The notes beneath the pieces are model-generated. The model saw nothing but the letters and a program-made list of their open reading frames with translations. It did no database searches and was not told the origin of the DNA. DNA of 64,000 nt from Nocardia otitidiscaviarum NBRC 14405 (GTDB lineage: Bacteria > Actinomycetota > Actinomycetes > Mycobacteriales > Mycobacteriaceae), in assembly GCF_000308635.1 (NCBI RefSeq), contig NZ_BAGD01000081.1, positions 243,309 through 307,308 on the forward strand. Reading direction: 5' to 3'. Shown here piece by piece: positions 36,162 through 43,904 of this stretch. Position numbers and translations under genes: made by a program. Numbering within the stretch: position 1 is the first letter of the stretch; each line of letters opens with the position of its first letter.

Positions 36162-37367
36162 GTGTTGCGCTGGATAACTGCCGGAGAATCCCATGGCCCT
36201 GCTCTCGTCACGATCCTCGAGGGGATGGTGGCCGGTGTCGAGGTGACCTCCGCCGATGTGGCCGCGCAGCTGGCCCGACGCCGCCTCGGCTACGGCCGCG
36301 GCGCGCGCATGAAGTTCGAGGCCGATGTGGTCACCATGGTCGGCGGGGTGCGCCACGGCAAGACCATGGGCGGCCCGGTCGCCATCGAGGTGGCCAACTC
36401 CGAGTGGCCCAAGTGGACCCAGGTCATGTCCGCCGACCCGGTGGACGAGGCCGAACTGGCCGAACTGGCGCGCAATGCCCCGCTCACCCGGCCGCGGCCC
36501 GGGCACGCCGACTACTCGGGCATGCTCAAGTACGGCTTCGACGACGCTCGCAACGTGCTCGAGCGCGCCAGCGCCCGCGAGACCGCCGCCCGCGTCGCCG
36601 CGGGCACCGTGGCCAAGAACTTCCTGCGCCAGGCCCTCGGGGTCGAGGTGATCTCGCATGTGGTGTCCATCGGCACCGCGGCCAACACCACCGGCGTGGC
36701 GCCCGCCGCCGCCGATCTCGACGCCATCGACGCCAGCCCGGTGCGCGCGTTCGACGCCGACGCCGAGGCCGCCATGATCGCCGAGATCGAGGCCGCCAAG
36801 AAGGACGGCGACACCCTCGGCGGTGTGGTGGAGGTCGTGATCGAGGGCCTGCCCATCGGTCTGGGATCGTTCATCAGCGGCCAGGACCGTCTCGACGCGC
36901 GACTCGCGGCCGCCCTCATGGGGATTCAGGCCATCAAGGGTGTCGAGGTGGGTGACGGTTTCGAGACCGCGCGCCGCCGCGGCAGCCAGGCGCACGACGA
37001 GATGAAGCCCGGCCCCGACGGCGTGCTGCGCTCGACCAACCGCGCGGGCGGACTCGAGGGCGGGATGACCAATGGCGAGGCGCTGCGGGTGCGGGCGGCC
37101 ATGAAGCCCATCTCCACGGTGCCGCGGGCGCTGTCCACCGTCGACATGTCCACCGGCGGCGAGGCCGTGGCCATTCACCAGCGCTCCGATGTGTGCGCCG
37201 TGCCCGCCGCGGGTGTGGTGGCCGAGGCCATGGTCGCCCTGGTGGTCGCGCAGGCCGCGCTGGAGAAGTTCGGTGGCGACTCGCTGGCCGAGACCGTCGA
37301 CAACCTGAACAGCTACCTGAAGCGCATCAACGCCCGGCCGCACATTCCGGGCAATACACCGCAGTGA
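36162..37367 (+). CDS. aroC: Chorismate synthase
   Basis: A 401-residue FMN-dependent enzyme that converts EPSP to chorismate, the last shikimate step. Signatures: LRWITAGESHGPALVTILEG at the start, the FMN-binding GYGRGARMKFEADVVT, and SQAHDEMKPGPDG with RAGGLEGGMTNGE in the middle. GTG at 36162 gives the normal N-terminus, 10 bases after GGAAAG; upstream in-frame residues are not conserved. Its stop overlaps the aroK start as GTGA. Confidence 0.96.
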   Translation: MLRWITAGESHGPALVTILEGMVAGVEVTSADVAAQLARRRLGYGRGARMKFEADVVTMVGGVRHGKTMGGPVAIEVANSEWPKWTQVMSADPVDEAELAELARNAPLTRPRPGHADYSGMLKYGFDDARNVLERASARETAARVAAGTVAKNFLRQALGVEVISHVVSIGTAANTTGVAPAAADLDAIDASPVRAFDADAEAAMIAEIEAAKKDGDTLGGVVEVVIEGLPIGLGSFISGQDRLDARLAAALMGIQAIKGVEVGDGFETARRRGSQAHDEMKPGPDGVLRSTNRAGGLEGGMTNGEALRVRAAMKPISTVPRALSTVDMSTGGEAVAIHQRSDVCAVPAAGVVAEAMVALVVAQAALEKFGGDSLAETVDNLNSYLKRINARPHIPGNTPQ

Positions 37368-39130
37368 CCGATGCGACCGATCCGTCGGAGGCCGCCGCCG
37401 CGGCCCCGACGGAGACGGAATCGACGACCGGGACGGCAGCGCACGCACTCTCGGTGGTGCTCGTGGGTCCGCCCGGTGCGGGCAAATCGACCATCGGCCG
37501 CAAGCTGGCCCGCGAACTCGGGCTGGAACTCTACGACACCGACGCCGGTATCGAGGAGCGCACCGGACGCACCATCCCGGAGATCTTCGCCGCCGACGGT
37601 GAACCCGAGTTCCGCCGGATCGAGGAAGAGGTGGTCCGCGAGGCCGTCCTCGCCGGGCACGGCGTCATCTCCCTCGGCGGCGGGTCGGTGCTGTCCGCCG
37701 CCACCCGCGCGGTGCTGCGCGGCCGCACCGTCATCTACCTGGAAATCAGTGTGGGCGAAGGGCTCCGGCGCACCGGTGCCAGCACCAACCGCCCCCTGCT
37801 CACCGGCGACGATCCGGCCGGGAAGTACCGCGAGCTGATGAAGATCCGCCGCCCGCTCTACCGCGAGGTGGCGACCATCCGCGTCCGCACCGACGGCCGC
37901 AGCCCCGGCCGCGTCGTCCGCATGATCCTGGCCAAACTCGGCATCGAACCCACCGAGAAGCCGGATCCCACCGAACCCACCGACCCCACCCCCACCCCGA
38001 GCGGCCGCTCCCGCGCCCGCCGCCGACGCCGCCGCGGACGCGGCCGAAGCGAAGCACAGACCACCGCACCGACCACCGACGCCGCCTCGGCCCACAGCAC
38101 CGCGGATCCAGTCACCGCGGCCCCGGGCGGTTCCGACCCAGCCACCTCGGGTGCGACCCACGCCACGCCTGCCCGCACAGACTCAGCCGCCGCTGCTTCA
38201 CCCGGCACGACTCCACCTGCCGCCGTAACGGATTCGGGTTCCTCCCCCGCAACCCCCGGGACCGCCCAGCACCGCGACCAACCGTCCGGCCAGAGCACCG
38301 ACGCCGCCGCGCCGAAGCGCAAACGCCGCAACCGCCGCTCGCGCCGCCGCCGCAACCCCGAGGTGACCCCGGGAACCGGTGCCGCGACCACCAGCGAAGC
38401 GCCGACCGCAACCACACCCACCTCCACGACCGGCACACCCGCTTCCTCGACCAACGCGCCCACTGTGGGCACGAGCGACACAGCGAACCAACCGGGCGAC
38501 AGCACCGCGATGTCGTCGCGCCGCACCGGTCACCGCCGTCGATCGCGCCGGGCGACCCGCCCCACCGGCCCGGCCGCCACCACCACACCCGCCGAGAACC
38601 TCGCGGCGGAGACAGTAATATCCACCCCCACAACGACACCCGATCCAGCCCCGGGCGCCCAGGCCGCACAATCCGATCACGCCTCCGACAGCCCGAACGC
38701 ACCCGCCCGTTCCACTGCCGACACGCCCGGTCGTGCCACGGTGAATGCGCCTGGTGGTGACCAGGATTCGGCCCACAGTCGCCACCGACTCCGCAGCCCC
38801 GGGGAATCCTCCGGCACCGACTCCGTAGGCGGTGATCCGATCACAGCGCACGAGGGCTCGACGCCCGGTCCCGCTGTGGCGGAAACGCGTATCCGGCTAC
38901 GGTCGGACAGTGCGGGCGGGCCGACAGCAGGGCGCACCTCGGCAGGCGTCCCGGAGCACGACGACGGCGGCGCTGCCGACGCCGGCGCGGCCGACTCCAC
39001 TCCCCCGGGGCGGTCCCGGCGGGCGCGGGCGCGCAGGGCGCGGGCGCGGCGGGCCCGGGAGGCTCGGGCCGAGCAGCGGGAAACGGGTGAGAGCCCAGCA
39101 CAATTCGCACGAGAAGAATCGGAGCACTGA
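37364..39130 (+). CDS. aroK: Shikimate kinase with a ~400-residue disordered basic tail
   Basis: A 588-residue protein. Residues about 28-200 are a complete shikimate kinase: P-loop VGPPGAGKSTIGRKLA (Gly35-Ser42), LYDTDAGIEERTG, SLGGGSVLSA and the lid STNRPLL. Usual length is about 175. The remaining ~390 residues are low-complexity Thr/Pro/Ala/Ser sequence, interrupted by four arginine-rich clusters at about residues 215-228, 317-331, 386-399 and 550-571. The frame stays open to aroB and overlaps its start as TGATG. The tail is continuous in frame, so it is a fusion or expansion rather than a missed gene. Nucleic-acid binding or condensate behaviour is an inference. Confidence 0.9.
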   Translation: MTDATDPSEAAAAAPTETESTTGTAAHALSVVLVGPPGAGKSTIGRKLARELGLELYDTDAGIEERTGRTIPEIFAADGEPEFRRIEEEVVREAVLAGHGVISLGGGSVLSAATRAVLRGRTVIYLEISVGEGLRRTGASTNRPLLTGDDPAGKYRELMKIRRPLYREVATIRVRTDGRSPGRVVRMILAKLGIEPTEKPDPTEPTDPTPTPSGRSRARRRRRRGRGRSEAQTTAPTTDAASAHSTADPVTAAPGGSDPATSGATHATPARTDSAAAASPGTTPPAAVTDSGSSPATPGTAQHRDQPSGQSTDAAAPKRKRRNRRSRRRRNPEVTPGTGAATTSEAPTATTPTSTTGTPASSTNAPTVGTSDTANQPGDSTAMSSRRTGHRRRSRRATRPTGPAATTTPAENLAAETVISTPTTTPDPAPGAQAAQSDHASDSPNAPARSTADTPGRATVNAPGGDQDSAHSRHRLRSPGESSGTDSVGGDPITAHEGSTPGPAVAETRIRLRSDSAGGPTAGRTSAGVPEHDDGGAADAGAADSTPPGRSRRARARRARARRAREARAEQRETGESPAQFAREESEH

Positions 39131-40248
39131 TGAGCGAGCCGACCCGTATCGACGTCCGCACGGCCGACCCGTATCCGGTGATCATCGGGCGGGGGTTGCT
39201 GGGGGACCTGGTCGAGCAGGTGACCGGGAAGTCCGGGGTGCGGACGGTGGCCATCTTCTATCAGCCGCCGCTGGCCGAGACCGCCGAGGTGGTGCGACAG
39301 GCCCTCGCCGACAAGGGGATCGACGCGCACCGGGTGGAGATTCCGGATGCGGAGGCCGGTAAGGATCTGGCGGTGGCCGGGTTCTGCTGGGAGGTGCTGG
39401 GCCGGATCGGCCTGACCCGCAAGGATGTCGTGATCAGCCTGGGCGGCGGCGCGGCCACCGATCTGGCCGGTTTCGTGGCGGCCACCTGGATGCGCGGGGT
39501 GAGCATCATCCACGTGCCGACCACGCTGCTGGCCATGGTGGACGCGGCGGTCGGCGGCAAGACCGGCATCAATACCGAGGCGGGCAAGAATCTGGTCGGC
39601 TCCTTCCACGAGCCGTCCGCCGTCATGGTCGATCTGGCCACGCTGGAAACCGTGCCGCGCAATGAGATCGTCGCGGGCATGGCCGAGATCATCAAGGCCG
39701 GATTCATCGCCGATCCGGTCATTCTCGATCTGGTGGAGCGTGATCCGCAGGCCGCGCTGGACCCGACCGGCGAGGTGCTGCCCGAACTGATCCGGCGCGC
39801 CATCCAGGTCAAGGCCGATGTGGTGGCCGCCGACCTGAAGGAATCCGACCTGCGCGAGATCCTCAACTACGGACATACGCTGGGCCACGCCATCGAACGC
39901 CGGGAGCGCTACCGGTGGCGTCACGGTGCGGCCGTCTCGGTCGGCCTGGTCTTCGCCGCCGAACTGGGCCGCCTGGCGGGCCGGCTCGACGACGCCACCG
40001 CCGACCGCCACGCGGCCATCCTGTCCAGCATCGGCCTGCCGATCAGCTACGACGCCGACGCGCTGCCCGAACTGCTGAAGTCCATGCAGACCGATAAGAA
40101 GACCCGCTCCGGTGTCATCCGCTTCGTGGTCCTGGACGGCCTCGCCAAGCCGGGCCGCCTGGAGGGTCCGGACCCCTCGCTCATGGCCGCCGCCTACTCC
40201 GCGGTCGCCCGCAACGAGAATCCGGGCGGCAGCGCGATTCTGCTCTGA
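39130..40248 (+). CDS. aroB: 3-dehydroquinate synthase
   Basis: A 372-residue NAD- and metal-dependent enzyme converting DAHP to 3-dehydroquinate. Motifs: DVVISLGGGAATDLAGFVAA for NAD, VPTTLLAMVDAAVGGKTGIN with the conserved Lys, NEIVAGMAEIIKAGFIAD, and the metal-binding His residues in LNYGHTLGHAIE. ATG at 39130 shares one base with the aroK stop. It closes the aroC-aroK-aroB operon and is followed by hairpins. Confidence 0.97.
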   Translation: MSEPTRIDVRTADPYPVIIGRGLLGDLVEQVTGKSGVRTVAIFYQPPLAETAEVVRQALADKGIDAHRVEIPDAEAGKDLAVAGFCWEVLGRIGLTRKDVVISLGGGAATDLAGFVAATWMRGVSIIHVPTTLLAMVDAAVGGKTGINTEAGKNLVGSFHEPSAVMVDLATLETVPRNEIVAGMAEIIKAGFIADPVILDLVERDPQAALDPTGEVLPELIRRAIQVKADVVAADLKESDLREILNYGHTLGHAIERRERYRWRHGAAVSVGLVFAAELGRLAGRLDDATADRHAAILSSIGLPISYDADALPELLKSMQTDKKTRSGVIRFVVLDGLAKPGRLEGPDPSLMAAAYSAVARNENPGGSAILL

Positions 40249-40254
40249 GCGGGA

Positions 40255-40352
40255 TGGGTTCCGCGGCCGATTCCACGCCGCGGAACCCACCGGCAGCGGC
40301 ACCGCCCGCCGGAAACGAATCGGCCGCCCGCACGCGAGCGTGGGGCGGCCGA
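40255..40352. terminator. Two hairpins between convergent aroB and B-4DMT genes
   Basis: A perfect 12-base stem (40255-40266 with 40278-40289, TGGGTTCCGCGG) is followed by a second stem of about 10 bases (TCGGCCGCCC at 40320 with GGGCGGCCGA ending near 40352). Neither has a clear U-run, but both sit between convergent stop codons and probably terminate from either side. Confidence 0.6.
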
Positions 40353-40367
40353 CGGGTGTTCCGCCAC

Positions 40368-40868
40368 TCAGGCGTTGGCGGAGTCCTTGGTCAGCGCGAC
40401 GGTGTCGGCATCGGAATCAGCGTCGGCATCGGCACCGGTGGCGGAACCGCCGGTGTTCTCCTTGCGCCGCACCAGGTAACGGCCGAGCGCTACGCCGAGC
40501 ACACCGGGGATGAAGATCAGCAGGACGATGAACGACGCCCCGAAGGTGAGCTCGAACAGCAGGCCCTGATCGCCGAGGTCGAATTCGGGCAGGAAGTCGA
40601 GCAGCCAGGCGACCGCCCCGCCGCCGATGCCGCCCGCCAGACCCGCCTTCAGCCAACGCATGGTGAGGTCGTCGCCGGTCCCGGAGGTGGCGTCGGCGCG
40701 GCCGTCGAGGTAGCCCCAGGCGATGACGGCGGCGATGAGGACGAGTAGCCCCAGCGGGCGCATCCAGGAGCCGTTGGTCGGCCAGTACACCATGGCGAAG
40801 CCGAGCACGGTACGCAGCACCACGGTCAGCGCTCCGAGACCCACGGCGCGCAACACCCACGCATTCAT
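40368..40868 (-). CDS. B-4DMT-family membrane protein
   Basis: A 166-residue membrane protein with four hydrophobic helices, like the four-helix bacterial drug/metabolite transporters. Helices include AVGLGALTVVLRTVLGFAMV, PLGLLVLIAAVIAWGYLDGR and FELTFGASFIVLLIFIPGVL. The last 35 residues form an acidic Ala/Asp-rich tail. ATG at 40868 has AGGGTG 6 bases upstream. It converges with aroB. Transport of a particular compound cannot be inferred. Confidence 0.75.
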   Translation of the reverse strand: MNAWVLRAVGLGALTVVLRTVLGFAMVYWPTNGSWMRPLGLLVLIAAVIAWGYLDGRADATSGTGDDLTMRWLKAGLAGGIGGGAVAWLLDFLPEFDLGDQGLLFELTFGASFIVLLIFIPGVLGVALGRYLVRRKENTGGSATGADADADSDADTVALTKDSANA

Positions 40869-40964
40869 GTCGATCACCCTAGCCTGTCCGGCCCCGACAC
40901 TGAACTGGAACCCGTTACAGAATCTCGCGCATTCACGCAGCGTCGCGGGCAGTGACGGTGCCGC

Positions 40965-41777
40965 TCACGCTTCCAGTGCGGCCGCCATGGCCGCGCGCGG
41001 AGCCGGCTTCCCGGTGAACTGCTCCACCTGACCGTATGCCTGGTTCAGCAGCATCTGCAGCCCGCTCACCACGGTGTGCCCGGCGCGTGCCACGGCGTCG
41101 GCGAGCGGCGTCGGCCACGGATCGTAGATGGCGTCGAGCACCACCGGCGCCTGCGCGACGGCATCCGCCACGGTCGCCGCCGCGGCCGCGGGCACCGTGC
41201 TGACCACGGTGTCGACATCGGAGCACACGAATCCCAGTGCCTCCGCATCGAAGCCGATGACCTCGGCCGACATGCCGAGCCGCGCCGCCAGATCCAGGGT
41301 GTCGGCCGCCCGCCCCCGGTCCCGGGCGACAATGGTGACGGTGTGCGCGCCCAGATCGGCCAGCGCCAGCAGGGCGGGTCGCGCGGTACCGCCCGCGCCG
41401 AGCACCACCGCCCGCGCCACCTCCACGACGCCGCCGCCTTCGAGCGCGCCGCGCACGCCGTCCACATCGGTGCAGTCCGCGCGCCACCCGGTGTCGGTGC
41501 GCACCAGGGTGTTCGCGGAGCCGACCAGTTCGGCCCGATCGGTGCGCTCGGTGGCGTAGTCGAGGGCCGCGACCTTGCCGGGCATGGTCACCGACAGGCC
41601 CACCCATTCGGGTCCGAGTCCGTCGACGAAGCCGGGCAGCTGTTCCGCGGTGCATTCGACGCGTTCGTAGGTCCAGTCCAGGCCGAGTGCGCGGTATGCC
41701 GCCAGGTGCAGCTGCGGCGAACGCGAATGCGATATCGGGCTGCCCAGTACGGCCGCCCGGCGAACCTCACCGTCCAC
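40965..41777 (-). CDS. aroE: Shikimate dehydrogenase
   Basis: A roughly 270-residue NADPH-dependent enzyme reducing 3-dehydroshikimate. The shikimate site is AAVLGSPISHSRSPQLHLAA with the Ser pair. The catalytic Lys lies in SVTMPGKVAALDYA, the Asp in DCTDVDGVRGAL, and the cofactor loop is VVLGAGGTARPAL. The start is uncertain: GTG at 41777 overlaps the mltG stop by 11 bases and fits the family, while GTG at 41792 is also possible. It is last in the alaS-ruvX-mltG-aroE run. Confidence 0.93.
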   Translation of the reverse strand: MDGEVRRAAVLGSPISHSRSPQLHLAAYRALGLDWTYERVECTAEQLPGFVDGLGPEWVGLSVTMPGKVAALDYATERTDRAELVGSANTLVRTDTGWRADCTDVDGVRGALEGGGVVEVARAVVLGAGGTARPALLALADLGAHTVTIVARDRGRAADTLDLAARLGMSAEVIGFDAEALGFVCSDVDTVVSTVPAAAAATVADAVAQAPVVLDAIYDPWPTPLADAVARAGHTVVSGLQMLLNQAYGQVEQFTGKPAPRAAMAAALEA

Positions 41778-43233
41778 TGTCGAGAATTCCACTTTCTTGA
41801 GCCTTGGTGATATTGCGCAGGTGCTCACCGTAGCTTTCGGTGAACAGGGTGGTCCCCTGCTTGTCGATGGTCACGAAGTACAGCCACGGCCCCGGTTCGG
41901 GATTCTCCATGGCGCGCAAGGCATCCAGCGACGGCGCGGAGATCGGTGTGGCGGGCAGGCCGGACATGGCGTAGGTGTTCCACGGTGTCTCGCGGGCCCG
42001 GTCGGCGTCGGTGGTGGCCACCTCGGTCTTGTCCAGGGTGTAGTTGACCGTGGAGTCGAATTGCAGCGGCTGCCCGACCTCGAGGCGGTTCACGATGACC
42101 CGCGCCACCTTCGACATATCGTTCGGCAGGGCTTCTCGCTCCACCAGCGAGGCGGCGACCAGGGTTTCGTAGGGGGTGAGGCCGTTGGCGCCGCCGGATT
42201 GCAGCAGGCCGGTCTCCTCGTACCGCGCGGCGCTCTCCGACACCAGCTGCTTCAGGATCTGTTCGGGGGTGCCGCTGGGATCGAAGTCCAGGGTGCCCGC
42301 GGCGATCAGCCCCTCGAGCTGACGGCTGCGGTCGGGTACGGTGCGCACCCGTTCCAGGGCCCATTCCGGCACCCCGAGCACGACCGGATCGCTCGCACCG
42401 GCCGCCTCCAGCTGCTCATAGCTGACGCATTTGCCGGATACGCAGCTGGCGTCGGCGATCTTGCGGTAGATGCCGTCCTTGCGCGCGCCGGTGTGCACAT
42501 CGGTGGAGTCGTGCAGCTGCCGCCCCTCGGACAGCACCACATTCCCGACCCGCGACGAGTTGCCGACCAGGGCGGCCACGGCGTCGGCGGCCGGGCTGTG
42601 GGTCGGGATGGCGTAGTAGCCGGGTTGCAGCGAGTTCATGCCGTCGTTCTTGACCGCGGCCTCGTAGAAGGCGGCCGTGCTGGCGACGACTCCCTTGTCG
42701 TACATGGTTTCGGCGATCTCGCTGGCGGTTTCGCCCGGCTGTACGCGCACCACCGCGACCGGACCGGCCGGACCGGCGAAGTCCTCCGGCGGGGTGTACC
42801 GGTTCATCACCTTCAGCAGCGCGAATCCGGCGGCGCCGGCGAACAGTACGGCGAAGACGAAGGTGAAGATCCAGATATTGCGCCGCCGCCGCTTGCGCTC
42901 GGCCGCCTTGCGCGAGGCCACCCGCGAGGAGCGTCGGCCGCGCTGCGCACCCGCGCGGGAGCCGGAGCGGCCACCCGCGGCACCGGCGCGCGCTCCCACG
43001 CGCCGTCCGGAAGTCCCTGTCTCCGAGCCGGTTTCGGCGCGCCGGGAGCGGTCTCCGGCGCGCCGCATGGTGTTTCGCCGCGGCGGCTCGTCCGCATCCG
43101 TGTAGCGCGGGATGACGGTGGTGTCGTCCTCGTAGTCGTCGGCCACCTCGTCCCAGTCGAGATCGTCGCGGCGGTATCGACGCTCGGCGTCCTGCCGGTA
43201 GCGTTCCTCGGCTCGAGTCCAGCGGTCCGTCAT
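41767..43233 (-). CDS. mltG: Endolytic murein transglycosylase MltG
   Basis: A 488-residue membrane-anchored lytic transglycosylase that cleaves nascent peptidoglycan strands. The first 115 residues are cytoplasmic and strongly charged, with arginine-rich stretches such as KAAERKRRRRN. One transmembrane helix follows (IWIFTFVFAVLFAGAAGFAL, about 117-140), then a LysM-like region and the YceG domain. The catalytic Glu is in AASLVEREALPNDM. Its start overlaps the ruvX stop as ATGA. The long cytoplasmic tail could interact with division or elongation proteins. Confidence 0.93.
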   Translation of the reverse strand: MTDRWTRAEERYRQDAERRYRRDDLDWDEVADDYEDDTTVIPRYTDADEPPRRNTMRRAGDRSRRAETGSETGTSGRRVGARAGAAGGRSGSRAGAQRGRRSSRVASRKAAERKRRRRNIWIFTFVFAVLFAGAAGFALLKVMNRYTPPEDFAGPAGPVAVVRVQPGETASEIAETMYDKGVVASTAAFYEAAVKNDGMNSLQPGYYAIPTHSPAADAVAALVGNSSRVGNVVLSEGRQLHDSTDVHTGARKDGIYRKIADASCVSGKCVSYEQLEAAGASDPVVLGVPEWALERVRTVPDRSRQLEGLIAAGTLDFDPSGTPEQILKQLVSESAARYEETGLLQSGGANGLTPYETLVAASLVEREALPNDMSKVARVIVNRLEVGQPLQFDSTVNYTLDKTEVATTDADRARETPWNTYAMSGLPATPISAPSLDALRAMENPEPGPWLYFVTIDKQGTTLFTESYGEHLRNITKAQESGILDSGR

Positions 43234-43904
43234 GCATCATCCCCGCGGTCGACCGACTTCACAAGCGCACTCCGTTCGTCCAACCAGCCTTGCAGGATCG
43301 ATACGGCGGCCGCCTGATCGATGACCCGCCGCTGCCCGCGCGCGCGAACTCCACTGTCCCGCAAGGCGCGTGCAGCAGACACCGTAGTCAAACGTTCGTC
43401 GGAAAGCCGCACCGGGACGGGAGCTATCAGTCTCCGCAAACGCTCAGCGAATACGGTGGCGAGCTTGGCCGACGATCCGTTCTCTCCGCGCAGCGTGCGT
43501 GGCAGACCGACGATCACCTCGACGGCCTCGTACTCCCGCACAATATCCGCAATGCGGGTGAGTTCGGGGGCAATCGCACCCTTGGGTATCTGTTTCGCCC
43601 GCTGCACGGTCTCCACGGGCGTGGCGAGGATGCCGTCGGGATCCGAGGCCGCGACGCCGATGCGCACGGTGCCGACATCGATGCCGATCCGCCGCCCTCG
43701 ACCCGGATCCCGGGCGAGGTCGGGACGTGACGGCGCTGTCGCCGACGCCGATCCGGATGTCGATCCGGACGCCGGTTCACGATGCGGCACGCCCGCTGCG
43801 TCCCGGCCCGGATCCACGCCTGGTACGCCCCCCGGCGCAGCCGCGCCCGGTACGGGTCGGGCGTCGCCGTGGACGCCCGACCGTGGTGAATCGGATTCGG
43901 CCAT
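43230..43904 (-). CDS. ruvX: RuvX/YqgF-family RNase H-fold nuclease with an N-terminal extension
   Basis: A 224-residue protein. Residues about 70-215 are the YqgF/RuvX domain, with RRIGIDVGTVRIGVAASDPD, VIVGLPRTLRGENG, LSDERLTTVSAAR and the C-terminal IDQAAAVSILQGWL. These hold the RNase H-like acidic residues. The family is linked to pre-16S rRNA processing and Holliday-junction resolution. The first 68 residues are Pro/Gly/Ser-rich and disordered, longer than usual (typical length 140-170). ATG at 43904 overlaps the alaS stop by one base, which supports this long start. Confidence 0.92.
   Translation of the reverse strand: MAESDSPRSGVHGDARPVPGAAAPGGVPGVDPGRDAAGVPHREPASGSTSGSASATAPSRPDLARDPGRGRRIGIDVGTVRIGVAASDPDGILATPVETVQRAKQIPKGAIAPELTRIADIVREYEAVEVIVGLPRTLRGENGSSAKLATVFAERLRRLIAPVPVRLSDERLTTVSAARALRDSGVRARGQRRVIDQAAAVSILQGWLDERSALVKSVDRGDDA

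Noticed and set aside
34094..36955. 953-residue open frame crossing pepQ, the prepilin peptidase and aroC
   Set aside because: It overlaps three conserved genes in other frames and shows no domain.
37980..39130. Separate gene hidden in the AroK tail
   Set aside because: No start with a ribosome binding site or conserved domain was found in any frame, and the AroK frame runs unbroken into the aroB start.
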